64,000 nt of DNA from positions 1-64,000 of the forward strand of contig CAKPJC010000002.1 of NCBI GenBank assembly GCA_934162535.1, read 5' to 3'. This document shows, in pieces, positions 24,861 through 34,698 of the stretch (positions within the stretch are counted from its first letter, which is position 1; the number at the start of each line of letters is the position of its first letter). Position numbers and translations under genes: made by a program. The stretch comes from an uncultured Clostridia bacterium. Lineage in GTDB: Bacteria; Bacillota; Clostridia; TANB77; CAG-508. Below the pieces are notes generated by a model. It ran no database searches and was not told where the DNA came from. It saw only the letters and a list, made by a program, of their open reading frames with translations.

Positions 24861-25847
24861 TTAATCTTCATTTTTTCTTGCTCTGTTCATTAACATATTT
24901 ACAGCTTCTTCTGGTTTTAATTTATTAGATAATATTTCATATACTGCATCTACAATTGGCATTTCAACATTATGTATTTTTCCTAACTGATATGCTACTT
25001 CTATGTTATCTATGCTTTCTATTGTCATTCCAATTTCATTTTCTGCTTCTTGAATTGTTTTACCTTTTCCTATTAGCTCTCCTGCACGTCTATTTCTACT
25101 ATGTTGGCTTAAACATGTAACAATTAAGTCTCCTAATCCACTTAGTCCATAAAATGTTTCTTTTTGCCCTCCTAATTTCACTCCAAGCCTTGATAGTTCT
25201 GCCAATCCTCTAGTTATGAGTGCTGCTGTAGTATTATCCCCTAATTGTAGTTCTGATGCAACGCCTGAGCAAAATGCAATAATATTTTTTAATGCTCCTC
25301 CAAGTTCTACTCCTTTTATATCCCTTGATGTATATATTCTCATTTTACTACTCATAAATGTGTCTTGTACGAGTTTTAATATTGAGTCATATTTTGATGC
25401 AACAACTAATGCTGTTGGTATTTCTATTGATACTTCTTCTGCATGACTTGGTCCCGATAATACTGCAATTTTTGCATTTGGCATTTCTTCTTGTATAACT
25501 TCATCTAGTGTTAATAAACTGTCTTTCTCAAAGCCTTTTGAACATATTATTATTGGTTGATTTGTAACATATTTTTTATATTGACTCACAATTTCTCTTG
25601 TATATTTTGATGGTGTTACATGTATTATAAAGTCTGTTCCTTCTATTACTTGTTCATATGATGTTGAACAACTTATATTTTCAGGTATTTGAACATCTTT
25701 TAGATATTTACACTTTTTTTCATTATTAATAAGATTTTTTTCTTCTTCTGAGTGTGCCCACATTTGAACAGTATTTCCAAGTTTTGCTAAGTGTACTCCA
25801 AGTGCAACTCCCCAGCTTCCACTGCCTATTATTGCTACTTTCTTCAT
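24861..25847 (-). CDS. gpsA: Glycerol-3-phosphate dehydrogenase [NAD(P)+]
   Basis: GpsA makes sn-glycerol 3-phosphate from dihydroxyacetone phosphate, feeding phospholipid synthesis. The N-terminal Rossmann loop is IGSGSWGVALG, followed by SKGFE, SGPSHAEEV and the catalytic lysine in GVELGGALKNIIAF; the C-terminal helical domain has NTTAALITRGLAEL and GLSGLGDLIVTC. The length of 328 fits. The ATG overlaps the stop of the upstream gene by one base (TAATG), and its ribosome binding site lies in that gene's last codons. It is downstream of plsY, the enzyme that uses its product. Confidence 0.96.
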   Translation of the reverse strand: MKKVAIIGSGSWGVALGVHLAKLGNTVQMWAHSEEEKNLINNEKKCKYLKDVQIPENISCSTSYEQVIEGTDFIIHVTPSKYTREIVSQYKKYVTNQPIIICSKGFEKDSLLTLDEVIQEEMPNAKIAVLSGPSHAEEVSIEIPTALVVASKYDSILKLVQDTFMSSKMRIYTSRDIKGVELGGALKNIIAFCSGVASELQLGDNTTAALITRGLAELSRLGVKLGGQKETFYGLSGLGDLIVTCLSQHSRNRRAGELIGKGKTIQEAENEIGMTIESIDNIEVAYQLGKIHNVEMPIVDAVYEILSNKLKPEEAVNMLMNRARKNED

Positions 25848-26446
25848 TATCTTCTCCTCCTGTCATAGATAAGTCCAAATATTAAGACTAATACTATAAT
25901 TAATATAACTTGCCACCATTCTAAGTGGAAACCTAATTTTACATCTGCTCTATCTTTTTGTTGTATTATATTTGCATTGTAATCATACACCATTTGACAT
26001 ATATTATCACTTACCGTAAAGTTGTCTATTACCATTATATTATCTCTTGATTCGGATTTTATTCTATATAACATATCCATATCTGTATAATCAGAAATTG
26101 TTTCAAACACATATTCTTGTCCTCCTAAGTCATCAAGTTTTATTTGGACATATTCTATTCCATCATCTATATATGTGTCCTTTTCAATCTTACTAATATC
26201 AACTGTTATGCTTGGTATTACATTATATATTAGTGTATTTGCTCCATCATATTTTGTATCTAATCCATCATGTTGAATTGCATATTTTATATATTTTTTC
26301 GGTAAAAGAATATATAAATCATAATTTTCATTTGCATTTTCAACTTTTAATCTAAACTGGTTTGATTCAGTGTTTGCATAAGATGGAATTATTAAGCAAG
26401 TTATTAAGATAATGCTTATTATTATTGTACTTAGAAATTTTTTCAT
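25847..26446 (-). CDS. Exported membrane-anchored hypothetical protein
   Basis: A signal peptide (MKKFLSTIIISIILITCLIIPSYA) precedes about 145 extracellular residues and a C-terminal transmembrane helix (WWQVILIIVLVLIFGLIY) with a DRRRR stop-transfer tail. The outer part (FRLKVENANENYDLYILLPKKYIKYAI...) resembles beta-rich proteins of unknown function in clostridia; no catalytic motif seen. It sits between plsY and gpsA with a 10-base gap and a one-base overlap, so it is co-translated with phospholipid genes, which is suggestive but not proof of an envelope role. Confidence 0.75.
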   Translation of the reverse strand: MKKFLSTIIISIILITCLIIPSYANTESNQFRLKVENANENYDLYILLPKKYIKYAIQHDGLDTKYDGANTLIYNVIPSITVDISKIEKDTYIDDGIEYVQIKLDDLGGQEYVFETISDYTDMDMLYRIKSESRDNIMVIDNFTVSDNICQMVYDYNANIIQQKDRADVKLGFHLEWWQVILIIVLVLIFGLIYDRRRR

Positions 26447-26456
26447 TTGAACTCTC

Positions 26457-27086
26457 CTATTTTTTAAAACTTATTTTATTCTCTGTTCCATTTAATATTC
26501 TTTGTATGTTACTTCTATGATTAAATGCAACTATAACAGCAAGTATTATACTATATATAAAATAACTGCTACCATCTTGTACAGTATAATTTGAGTGTAT
26601 AAATAGTGTTAGTACCGGGAATAGGATTGCTGCACCAACAGAGCCCATTGATACCATTTTTGTTAAAATCATAAGTACTAATGCAAATACTAAGCAAATT
26701 AGCCCTATTTTCCAGTTTGTCATTAATAATACTCCTAATGCTGTTGCTACACCTTTTCCTCCCTTAAATTCGAAGAATATTGGGAATGTATGACCTATTA
26801 CAACTAATATTCCTGCTATTTGTACTAATAATGATTTGTCTGCATTTTTTGCTATTGCTCCTACTAATATTGCAAATAGTATTGCCACAACTCCTTTTAA
26901 TGCATCCCCAAGTAATGTTAAGAGTGCTCCTTTTTTTCCTACAGAACGTAGTACATTTGTCGCTCCTGCATTACCACTTCCTTTTTCTCTTACATCAAAT
27001 CCTGCTAATTTTTTACTAATAATTACTGAAAAGCTTATACTTCCTAATAAATATGCTACTATTGCTACTATTATATATGCTGCCAT
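26457..27086 (-). CDS. plsY: Acyl-phosphate glycerol-3-phosphate acyltransferase PlsY
   Basis: PlsY transfers the acyl group from acyl phosphate to glycerol-3-phosphate, the first acylation in phospholipid synthesis. Six or so hydrophobic segments are visible. The cytoplasmic loop motifs are GSGNAGATNVLRSVGKKGALLTLLGDALKG (phosphate binding), GHTFPIFFEFKGGKGVAT, and the C-terminal NHRSNIQRILNGTENK. The length of 209 is typical. It lies 29 bases after der; der-plsY-gpsA order is well known in Firmicutes, with one extra membrane protein inserted here. Confidence 0.96.
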   Translation of the reverse strand: MAAYIIVAIVAYLLGSISFSVIISKKLAGFDVREKGSGNAGATNVLRSVGKKGALLTLLGDALKGVVAILFAILVGAIAKNADKSLLVQIAGILVVIGHTFPIFFEFKGGKGVATALGVLLMTNWKIGLICLVFALVLMILTKMVSMGSVGAAILFPVLTLFIHSNYTVQDGSSYFIYSIILAVIVAFNHRSNIQRILNGTENKISFKK

Positions 27087-27115
27087 TTTATTTTCTCCTT
27101 TCTATCTTTTGATTT

Positions 27116-28447
27116 TTATTCAACATCCTTGTCTAGTTTTTCTCTTGCTATTATTCTGATTGGTGTACCTTCTAGTCCAAATTCTTTTCTTATTTGATTT
27201 ACTAAGTATCTCTCATATGAGAAATGAAATAGCTCTTTACTGTTTACAAATATTACAAATGTAGGTGGCTTTGTACTTACTTGTGTTCCATAAAATATTT
27301 TTAATCTTTTTCCTTTATCTGATGGTGGTTGAACTATTGCAATTGCCTCATTTATAACTTGATTTAATACTGACGTAGCTATTCTTCTTGAATTTTGTTC
27401 TGCAACATTGTTTATCATACCAAATAGCTTGTCCACTCTTTGACCTGTTTTTGCAGAAATAAATATGATTGGTGCATATGATAAATATGATAATTTATTA
27501 TATACTTCTTTTTTGTATCTCTCCAATGTTCCTGTTTCTTTTTCATATTCATCCCATTTATTTACAACTATTATCACACCTTTTCCAGCTTCATGAGCTT
27601 CTCCTGCAATTTTGGCGTCTTGGTCTGTTACACCTTCATTTGCATCTATTAGCATTAAACATACATCTGCTCTTTCTATTGCAAATAATGTTCTCATTAT
27701 ACTGAATTTTTCTATTGATTCTTTTACTTTGCTTTTTCTTCTTATTCCTGCTGTGTCTATTAGAACATATTTTCCGTGTTCATTTTCATATTCAGTATCT
27801 ATTGCATCTCTTGTTGTTCCAGCTATTTGACTTACTATTGCTCTATTTTCTCCTAATATTTTGTTTATTAATGAAGATTTTCCTACATTGGGCTTTCCTA
27901 TAACTGCAACTTTTATTCTGTCATCATTTTCATCTTCTTCATTTTTTTCAGGAAAACACTCATATATCGCATCAAGCACGTCTCCTACACCTAATGCATT
28001 TGCTGCTGATAATGGATGTGGTTCTCCTAATCCTAAATTGTAAAATTCATATATCGCACTTTTGTCATTGCTCATGTTGTCTGCTTTGTTGCATACCAAT
28101 ACAACTGGCTTTTTCGATTTTTTTAACATTAATGCTATTTCTTGGTCTGTTGCTGTTACCCCTTGTTTTACATCTGTTAAAAATACAATTACATCTGCTA
28201 TTTGTATAGCTATTTTTGCTTGCTCTCTCATTTGCGATATTATTATATCCTCTGATTCTGGCTCTATTCCTGCTGTGTCTACAACTGTAAAGTTTCTACC
28301 TCTCCAGTTTGTTTCTGCATATACTCTGTCTCTTGTTACCCCTGGTGTGTCTTCTACTATTGATATTCTACTTCCTACAATGTAATTGAAAAATGTTGAT
28401 TTTCCTACATTTGGTTTTCCTATTATTGCTACTGTTGGTTTTGACAT
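27116..28447 (-). CDS. der: Ribosome biogenesis GTPase Der (EngA)
   Basis: Der has two tandem GTPase domains and a KH-like C-terminal domain and is needed for 50S assembly. The first domain has GKPNVGKST (residues 10-18), DTAG and NKAD; the second has GKPNVGKSS (near 183), DTAGIRRKSK and NKWD. The KH-like end includes PPTFVIFVNSKELFHFSYERYLVNQIRKEFGLEGTPIRI. The length of 443 is standard. It is 72 bases downstream of the RsmB-like gene. Confidence 0.98.
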   Translation of the reverse strand: MSKPTVAIIGKPNVGKSTFFNYIVGSRISIVEDTPGVTRDRVYAETNWRGRNFTVVDTAGIEPESEDIIISQMREQAKIAIQIADVIVFLTDVKQGVTATDQEIALMLKKSKKPVVLVCNKADNMSNDKSAIYEFYNLGLGEPHPLSAANALGVGDVLDAIYECFPEKNEEDENDDRIKVAVIGKPNVGKSSLINKILGENRAIVSQIAGTTRDAIDTEYENEHGKYVLIDTAGIRRKSKVKESIEKFSIMRTLFAIERADVCLMLIDANEGVTDQDAKIAGEAHEAGKGVIIVVNKWDEYEKETGTLERYKKEVYNKLSYLSYAPIIFISAKTGQRVDKLFGMINNVAEQNSRRIATSVLNQVINEAIAIVQPPSDKGKRLKIFYGTQVSTKPPTFVIFVNSKELFHFSYERYLVNQIRKEFGLEGTPIRIIAREKLDKDVE

Positions 28448-28519
28448 ATGTTATGTTACCTTTCTTTTTTATTTTTCCACCTATATTTTACTATTTAAAA
28501 TCAAAAATTTCAAGTATTT

Positions 28520-29416
28520 TTAGCATTTCTTTATTTTAGCAACAAAAAATCCTTCATATAATTCTGTTGGCATAACACACATTGTTCCTTCTATTGTAAC
28601 AGGCAATGTTGCTATTCCCTCTAGTTCTGGTATTGGTACAATTTTACTCTTTGTTTTATTTAGTACTTTTTTTACAATTTCCTCATTTTCTTGTTTCAAT
28701 ATTGAACATGTTGAATATACCATTTCTTGTTCTGGCTTTAATAATTTTATTGCCTTCATAAGTAATTCTTCTTGCACTTTTGTAGATCTCTTTATTAGTT
28801 CATCTGTAAATATGTTTTTAATTTTTTCATCCTTAATATTTATTGTTCCACTTCCACTACATGGTGCATCTAGTAATATTTTGTCAAATGAGAAAAAGTC
28901 ATCTAATTTTCTTGCATCTTCTGTCATTATTGTTATTCTTTTTGTTCCTTGTTTTTCTATATTATACTTCAATCTTTCAGCTCTTATTTTGTTTTTCTCA
29001 CATGCTGTTATAAATGCTTTTCCATTTGATAATGCTGACATCTGAGTTGTTTTTCCTCCTGGTGCAGAAGCCATATCTAGTATGTTTTCTTCTGGTTTCG
29101 GATTTAGTATTATTGGTGGTATCATTGATGATAAACTTTGCAAATATATTTCTCCATTTTCATATATTTCTAATTTTCTTATTTCCTCTTCTTTTACATT
29201 CTCTATTATTAGTGCATCATTATACCAATTTATTTCTTTATATTTTATTCCTTTTTCTTCAAATACATTTTTTATTTTCTCTTTTTCAGTTTTTAGTGTA
29301 TTTACTCTTAGTGTTGTTAATCTATCTTGGGAATATCCTTTTTTTATTTTTTCTAATAGTTCTCGACCATATTGTTCTAGTATCATTTTTTCTAAGAATT
29401 CAGGTAATACTTCCAT
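28520..29416 (-). CDS. RsmB/NOP-family rRNA m5C methyltransferase
   Basis: The protein has motif I LDMASAPGGKTTQMSAL, the catalytic cysteine motif DAPCSGSGT, and the second cysteine in YSTCSILKQENEE, which together define RNA cytosine-5 methyltransferases. The N-terminal RNA-binding part is short (LRVNTLKTEKEKI) and lacks the NusB-like domain of true RsmB. It also lacks the C-terminal PUA extension of RsmF/YebU, so at 298 residues it is the short form. The target base cannot be told. It is upstream of der in the same direction, and the glycan operon ends just upstream with a terminator. Confidence 0.88.
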   Translation of the reverse strand: MEVLPEFLEKMILEQYGRELLEKIKKGYSQDRLTTLRVNTLKTEKEKIKNVFEEKGIKYKEINWYNDALIIENVKEEEIRKLEIYENGEIYLQSLSSMIPPIILNPKPEENILDMASAPGGKTTQMSALSNGKAFITACEKNKIRAERLKYNIEKQGTKRITIMTEDARKLDDFFSFDKILLDAPCSGSGTINIKDEKIKNIFTDELIKRSTKVQEELLMKAIKLLKPEQEMVYSTCSILKQENEEIVKKVLNKTKSKIVPIPELEGIATLPVTIEGTMCVMPTELYEGFFVAKIKKC

Positions 29417-29489
29417 TTATTTTTCTTCCTTTCATTTTATTAATTGACCAAATCAATGTAGCTGTCTTTCATTCACAGCTTTATAGGAA

Positions 29490-29520
29490 AAATCCCTCCT
29501 ATTTTAAATAGGAAGGATTT
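29490..29520 (-). terminator. Terminator of the glycan operon, overlapping the 3' end of rfbB
   Basis: On the minus strand AAATCC-T-TCCTAT pairs with ATAGGA-G-GGATTT, with a mismatch, and runs into TTTTT. The last six codons and the TAG stop of rfbB lie inside the stem. Confidence 0.75.
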
Positions 29521-30464
29521 GCTAAATACCAATCTATCGTTTTTACAATTCCATCTTCAAATTTTGTTTTAGGAGTCCAACCTAATTCATTTGTAATCTT
29601 TGTTGGATCTATAGCATATCTATAGTCATGTCCTTTTCTATCTTCTACAAATGATATTAAATCCTCACTCTTTCCTAATCTTTTTAATATTAATTTTACT
29701 ATTTCAATATTTCTTTTTTCATTATGTCCACCAATATTATATCTTTCTTTAGCTCTTCCTTTTAAATATACTAAATCTATTGCTTCACAGTGATCTTCAA
29801 CATATAACCAATCTCTTATGTTTTTTCCTGTACCATAAACAGGCAGTTTTTCATCATTTATCGCAAGTTTTATCATATGTGGTATTAATTTCTCATTATG
29901 TTGATATGGTCCATAATTATTAGAACAGTTTGTAACTGTTATATTCATTTTATATGTTTCTGCATATGCAAGTGCAATTAAATCTGAACTTGCTTTTGAT
30001 GCTGAATATGGGCTGTTAGGCTTTATCGGTGATTTTTCAGTAAAATATCCTTCTTCTCCTAATGTTCCATATACTTCATCTGTAGATATATGTACAAATT
30101 TGTTTTTGCTTCCTTCTCCCCATTTTTGTTTTGCAACTTCTAATAATGTATGTGTTCCTATAACGTTTGTCTGTGTAAATATGAATGGCGTCTTTATACT
30201 ATTGTCCACATGTGATTCTGCAGCAAAGTGTATTACTCCATTTATCTTATTTTCATCAAATATTTTACTTACTAATTCAAAGTCACATATATCTCCTTTT
30301 ATAAATTTGATTTTGTCTTGAACATTTTTTAGGTTCTCCATATTTCCCGCATATGTTAATTTATCTAATACTATAATATTATATTCAGGATGCTTTTTTG
30401 TTACATATTCTACAAAATTGCTTCCTATAAATCCTGCTGCACCTGTTACAAGTATATTTTCCAT
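29499..30464 (-). CDS. rfbB: dTDP-glucose 4,6-dehydratase
   Basis: RfbB converts dTDP-glucose to dTDP-4-keto-6-deoxyglucose, using bound NAD. It has the Rossmann motif GAAGFIGSNF, the HISTDEVYG loop with the catalytic Asp-Glu, and the active-site PYSASKASSD (Tyr-x-x-x-Lys). The length of 321 is normal. It is the last gene of the operon that begins at wzt and lies 3 bases after rfbA. No rfbC or rfbD is nearby, so the product is likely not used for rhamnose; the WecE-like gene at 35.2 kb offers another route. Confidence 0.96.
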   Translation of the reverse strand: MENILVTGAAGFIGSNFVEYVTKKHPEYNIIVLDKLTYAGNMENLKNVQDKIKFIKGDICDFELVSKIFDENKINGVIHFAAESHVDNSIKTPFIFTQTNVIGTHTLLEVAKQKWGEGSKNKFVHISTDEVYGTLGEEGYFTEKSPIKPNSPYSASKASSDLIALAYAETYKMNITVTNCSNNYGPYQHNEKLIPHMIKLAINDEKLPVYGTGKNIRDWLYVEDHCEAIDLVYLKGRAKERYNIGGHNEKRNIEIVKLILKRLGKSEDLISFVEDRKGHDYRYAIDPTKITNELGWTPKTKFEDGIVKTIDWYLANPSYLK

Positions 30465-30467
30465 CTT

Positions 30468-31337
30468 TTATCTCCTTTTTAATAAATTCAATAAGTATTT
30501 ACCGTATTGAACTTTTTTTAATTCGTTTCCTATTTTTTCTAATTGCTCATCATTTATAAAACCTTGTCTCCATGCAATTTCTTCAATACATGATATATAA
30601 AATCCTTGTCTTTCCTGAACTGTTGCAACAAAATTACTTGCATTTAACATTCCTGCAGGCGTTCCAGTATCTAGCCATGCGAAGCCTCTTCCTAATTGTA
30701 ATACTTTTAATTTTTTGTTTTTTAGATATTCTGCATTTATGTCTGTTATTTCAAGTTCTCCTCTACCTGATGGTTTTAGATTTTTTGCAATTTCTACCAC
30801 TTTATTATCATAAAAATATAGTCCAGGAACAGCAAAATTTGATTTTGGTTTTTGGGGCTTTTCTTCTAGTGATATTACATTCCAATTTTTGTCAAATTCC
30901 ACAACACCAAATTCAGTAGGATTTTCAATTGGATATGCAAATATATATCCTCCTTCTTTTAGTTTTTTCCCCTTTTTTAATATATCTGAAAATCCTTGTC
31001 CAAAAAATACATTATCTCCTAATACAAGGCAAACACTATCATTACCTATAAATTCTTCTCCTAATATAAATGCTTCTCCTATTCCTCCTGCTTTCTCTTG
31101 AATTTTATATTGAATATTTACGCCTATTTTTGAACCATCTCCGAGTAATTCTTCATATAGTTTTATGTCTCTTGGTGTAGATATTATTAATATGTCTCTT
31201 ATTCCACTCATTAATAATACTGATAATGGATAATATATCATTGGTTTATCATATATTGGTAGTATTTGTTTTGACACACTTATTGTCATTGGATATAATC
31301 TTGTTCCTTTTCCTCCTGCTAATATTATTCCTTTCAT
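30468..31337 (-). CDS. rfbA: Glucose-1-phosphate thymidylyltransferase
   Basis: RfbA makes dTDP-glucose from glucose-1-phosphate and dTTP. The signature is GGKGTRLYPMTISVSKQILPIYDKPMIYYPL at the N-terminus, with LVLGDNVFFG and EEKPQKPKSNFAVPGLYFYDN later. The length of 289 is standard. It precedes rfbB by 3 bases and follows a frameshifted membrane protein by 12 bases. Together with rfbB it supplies the dTDP-4-keto-6-deoxyglucose that the aminotransferase of this operon could use. Confidence 0.97.
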   Translation of the reverse strand: MKGIILAGGKGTRLYPMTISVSKQILPIYDKPMIYYPLSVLLMSGIRDILIISTPRDIKLYEELLGDGSKIGVNIQYKIQEKAGGIGEAFILGEEFIGNDSVCLVLGDNVFFGQGFSDILKKGKKLKEGGYIFAYPIENPTEFGVVEFDKNWNVISLEEKPQKPKSNFAVPGLYFYDNKVVEIAKNLKPSGRGELEITDINAEYLKNKKLKVLQLGRGFAWLDTGTPAGMLNASNFVATVQERQGFYISCIEEIAWRQGFINDEQLEKIGNELKKVQYGKYLLNLLKRR

Positions 31338-31349
31338 TGGCTCTTCTCC

Positions 31350-33060
31350 TTATTTTACACTTTCTTCTATTAATTTTACATCAGGACTTATATCAAAGAA
31401 TTCTTTTACAGCCTCTTCAACCCAATCTACACCAACAAGATTAGTAAATCCATATTTTATATCATTAGGTGGCAGTAATACAAGTTCCTCCTCTTGCTGG
31501 CCATTTTTCTTAAATTCTTCTATCCTAGCCATATTTTGATAATATATTTGTTCGTTTATTTTATAGTTTTCTGTTACGACTTGCCAATTATTTATTGCCA
31601 ACATTCCAAATATTGCTAGAGTTACAATAATTGCTTTGTTTTCTTTTTCCTTACATAGATTAGATACAACAAAGTACACAATTATTCCATATACTCCGTA
31701 GTTCTTTTTGCATTGTTGCAAGTACCAAAACTATTATATAATTTATATCTATTTTTTCCTCATAAGCGATTTTTATTAGATTTGCTATGCTCATCCATAA
31801 TAACACTATACTGAAAAATGTAGATCTTAATGGGCTATATGGTGCCATTATCATTATCCCTTGTGCTATAAGTGCACATGTAAAAGTTACTATTAATACT
31901 TCGTTTTTTCTTTTAAGTCCTATATATATAACCTGTAAAAATACAATGACCATTATAAATGTCGCTATTATATACGGTATCAACATTTCAGCTTCAAATG
32001 TGCCTCTCTTTTGCATTTCGAATAGATTGTAAAACCCAACTAATTTGCTAAATTCTTGGCTTACTAAACCTAATCTTGCTAATGTTACTATAGTGATAAA
32101 ACCTATAATTATTGCTGATGATACTTTTAATGCAATTTTTAGTTTTTGATTTTTTTCTTTGCTTGCTACTCTATATGATATACCAGCTATAAGTCCAAAT
32201 GCAATATACGCAAAAAATGCTAAAGAGCCTAATCCATATTCATAAAAATTAAATATCAATCCATATACCATGTCTACTCTATATTCTATTTTCTCTAATA
32301 GTCCATATTCAGCAAATTCTGGAAAACTTCTAAGCATTCTAATATTGTTACCAGGTGCTAAAACTTCTACTAAAAATCCTAGTACTGAGAATGCAATTGC
32401 TATTTTTAACAGTGTTGGGATTTTTTCTTTATTAATTACTTTTTTCCAAATAACTAATATTATTCCAACTAAAACAGTTAATACAGCTGGTTGTGGTCCC
32501 GTCCATCCAGAAAAGAACGCAACTAGAGGTAATAATATATAATCATATTTTTTTATTGGAGTATTTAATATAAGTCTTGAATGTAAGTAGTAAAAATATA
32601 ATAGTAATTGGAACATTGTTAAAACATATGCTAAATGTCCATCCATCCAATATATTGTTTCTCTTGATGTCCATATATTTAATGTAAATATGAAACTCCA
32701 AATTAGGCATGCTGTAATTCCCTTATTGCTTTTTGTTTTGTTGCTAATCATTTTTACTGATATTAAAACAGTGAAAACCATTATAATACAATTAAATATC
32801 TTCCATACTTTTGGACTAAATTCCATAAACATTATAGCTATCAATGGGGTTGGTCCTCCACCCCAGTCCATATAATTTTTTACAAGATGTCTAAAAGCAT
32901 CTGCCATACTTCCCTTTGCAATTACTCCAAGTGTCATATCATCAGCATATAATACAACATATTTTGTTTGTATGCAATATGCAATAAATCCAATTATCAT
33001 CACTAAAATATAGCATTTATTGTTTTTAATATATTCTCTAATTTTTGTAATATCCTTCAT
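31350..33060 (-). pseudogene. Polytopic membrane protein (DUF6056-like, GT-C fold), frameshifted in a run of five A
   Basis: The first frame (ATG at 33060) gives about 450 residues with ten or so helices and an early outer loop VVLYADDMTLGVIAKG...MDWGGGPTP, where the acidic DD pair recalls GT-C glycosyltransferases and DUF6056 proteins. It leaves frame near 31705-31709 (T5 on the plus strand, A5 in the gene). The next frame continues smoothly with NYGVYGIIVYFVVSNLCKEKENKAIIVTLAIFGM to a stop at 31350. Deleting one A gives ATMQKNYGVYGI and a full protein of about 570 residues. Homopolymer indels are a common assembly error, but transcriptional slippage or a real mutation are possible. Confidence 0.75.
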
Positions 33061-33072
33061 TCTATTCTCCTT

Positions 33073-33411
33073 TTAAACAAATGAAAATATCAATATACCA
33101 ACTATAATTAATATAATTCCTTTTATTTGTCTTTTTTCTATCTTTTCTTTAAGTATAAAATAACTCAAAATAGGTATTAATATATAGCTTATCGTTTCTA
33201 AGACTATCCCTGTGGATAATTTTACTTTTGTATATGCATATAATGTTAATAATGTTGAAACAAATAATAATCCATATGATGATATAACATATACATTCAA
33301 GTATTCTTCTATTCTATTTTTTCTTTCTATATTTGCACTCTTTTTCAATAATATTTGGCTAATAGATGCTATACATACAGATAATATAAACACTAAAATA
33401 TATTTAATCAT
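33073..33411 (-). CDS. Small EamA/SMR-type four-helix transporter subunit (ArnF-like)
   Basis: At 112 residues with four hydrophobic helices it matches the small multidrug resistance/EamA fold. ISQILLKKSA in helix 1 and LETISYILIPILSYFILKEKIEKRQIKGIILIIVGILI in the last two helices are typical of this superfamily. It overlaps the next small gene by 8 bases; the two probably form a heterodimer. In the ArnE/ArnF system such a pair flips undecaprenyl-phosphate-linked sugar. The neighbour at 33741-34685 is the matching type of glycosyltransferase. Confidence 0.8.
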   Translation of the reverse strand: MIKYILVFILSVCIASISQILLKKSANIERKNRIEEYLNVYVISSYGLLFVSTLLTLYAYTKVKLSTGIVLETISYILIPILSYFILKEKIEKRQIKGIILIIVGILIFSFV

Positions 33412-33760
33412 TTTTCTTTTCTCCTGTCATCATAATCACAATTCCTGCAATGATAATTATTGAACCAATTACCATTCCAATTGTAATTTTTTCTCCAAAT
33501 ATTAGTGCACCCCACATCATTCCCCAAACAATCACAGTTCCTTTGTTAGCATATGCAACTGAAAGTGGCATTCCTTTTAAAATCTGTTGCCATACAATTG
33601 CATAAACCCCTAGCATAAATAGACTAAGTCCATAAAATATCATTATTCTTTGTATTGCAGGGTCATTTTGTGTAGCCATTTTTGAAAATAGTGAACTTAC
33701 AGAATATATAAAAAATACTATTTCAAGTAATATTATACTTTTAATCTTTTGTTTCGTCAT
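33404..33760 (-). CDS. Small EamA/SMR-type four-helix transporter subunit (ArnE-like)
   Basis: This 118-residue, four-helix protein has VSSLFSKMATQNDP in the first loop and PLSVAYANKGTVIVWGMMWGALIFGEKITIGMVIGSIIIIAGIVIM, close to the SMR pattern of AYA.. and GE.. in helix 3. It overlaps the upstream glycosyltransferase by 20 bases and the downstream partner by 8 bases, so the three are tightly coupled. That gene order (polyprenyl-P sugar synthase, then two SMR proteins) is the reason for proposing a lipid-sugar flippase; drug export is the main alternative. Confidence 0.8.
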   Translation of the reverse strand: MTKQKIKSIILLEIVFFIYSVSSLFSKMATQNDPAIQRIMIFYGLSLFMLGVYAIVWQQILKGMPLSVAYANKGTVIVWGMMWGALIFGEKITIGMVIGSIIIIAGIVIMMTGEKKND

Positions 33761-34685
33761 TTTTTGTTACCTTTCTCACTACATATTGTGGACTATTATT
33801 AATAGAAATATATATTCTTCCAACATATTCTCCTATTAGTCCTAGTATAAATGTTAGTGCTGATCCAACTATTAATAAAACAACCATTGTTGATGACCAT
33901 CCAAGCGGTACAGATGGATTTTTTATTTTATTTATTATAATAGCTAAAGTTATAATTATTGCACTTATTACAAATATAAATGAACATACAATAGCTATTC
34001 TCAAAGGCTTTACTGAGAAACTTGTAAATCCATTAACCCACAAATGTAATAACTTTCTTAATGTATAATTAGACTTTCCTACTTTTCTTTCTTTATGATT
34101 AATGTCCACATTTTTTATTTTATTTGTTGTTCTTAATACAAGTCCCTCTAAGTAAGGATATGGATTTGTATATTTTAGTATCTCATCTTTCACATATTTT
34201 TTCATCGCAAAATAGCTTGATATAAACAAGTCTTTTGGTTTTTCTAGTAATGATTGTGCCATATAATCATTAACTTTACTTCCAAAATTTCTAAATTTAT
34301 TGTGTTTCTTGTTTTTATATCTTGCATATACTACATCAGTATTTTCATCTAATGCATTAACTAATTTTATTGCTTCGTCTGGAGGTGTTTGTCCATCATC
34401 ATCAAGGCATATTATAATATCCCCTTTTGCCTGTGCTAATCCTGCAAATATAGCTCCATGTTGTCCAAAGTTTTTCGCCATATCAATTGTTATTACATTT
34501 GTGCTATGTTTCGCAATTTCTTCTATTTTACTTTCGGTTTTATCTTTTGATGAATCATTAATCAATATAATTTCTGCTTTATATTCAGAAAAATCTCTGT
34601 TTATTGCATTTTGCAAATCTTCTACTGTGTTTTGTATGAACTTTTCTGAATTATAACACGGAATTACAAATGAAACTATTTTCAT
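33741..34685 (-). CDS. GT2 polyprenyl-phosphate glycosyltransferase (DPM/ArnC-like)
   Basis: The catalytic domain (about 1-225) starts VSFVIPCYNSEKFIQNTV, has DSSKDKT and the metal-binding DDDGQTPPDE (DXD), and then NYTLRKL. Two transmembrane helices follow (about 232-255 and 268-292) and a short cytoplasmic tail. This layout is that of GtrB/ArnC/dolichol-phosphate mannose synthase enzymes, which link a nucleotide sugar to undecaprenyl phosphate. It is 13 bases downstream of the acetyltransferase and overlaps the first SMR gene. Sugar donor unknown; a 4-amino-6-deoxy sugar is suggested by the neighbours. Confidence 0.88.
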   Translation of the reverse strand: MKIVSFVIPCYNSEKFIQNTVEDLQNAINRDFSEYKAEIILINDSSKDKTESKIEEIAKHSTNVITIDMAKNFGQHGAIFAGLAQAKGDIIICLDDDGQTPPDEAIKLVNALDENTDVVYARYKNKKHNKFRNFGSKVNDYMAQSLLEKPKDLFISSYFAMKKYVKDEILKYTNPYPYLEGLVLRTTNKIKNVDINHKERKVGKSNYTLRKLLHLWVNGFTSFSVKPLRIAIVCSFIFVISAIIITLAIIINKIKNPSVPLGWSSTMVVLLIVGSALTFILGLIGEYVGRIYISINNSPQYVVRKVTKNDETKD

Positions 34686-34698
34686 TATCTTCCCTCCA

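Noticed and set aside
31350..31721. Separate small gene downstream of the polytopic membrane protein
   Set aside because: It has no ribosome binding site and continues the upstream protein in another frame, so it is the second half of a frameshifted gene.
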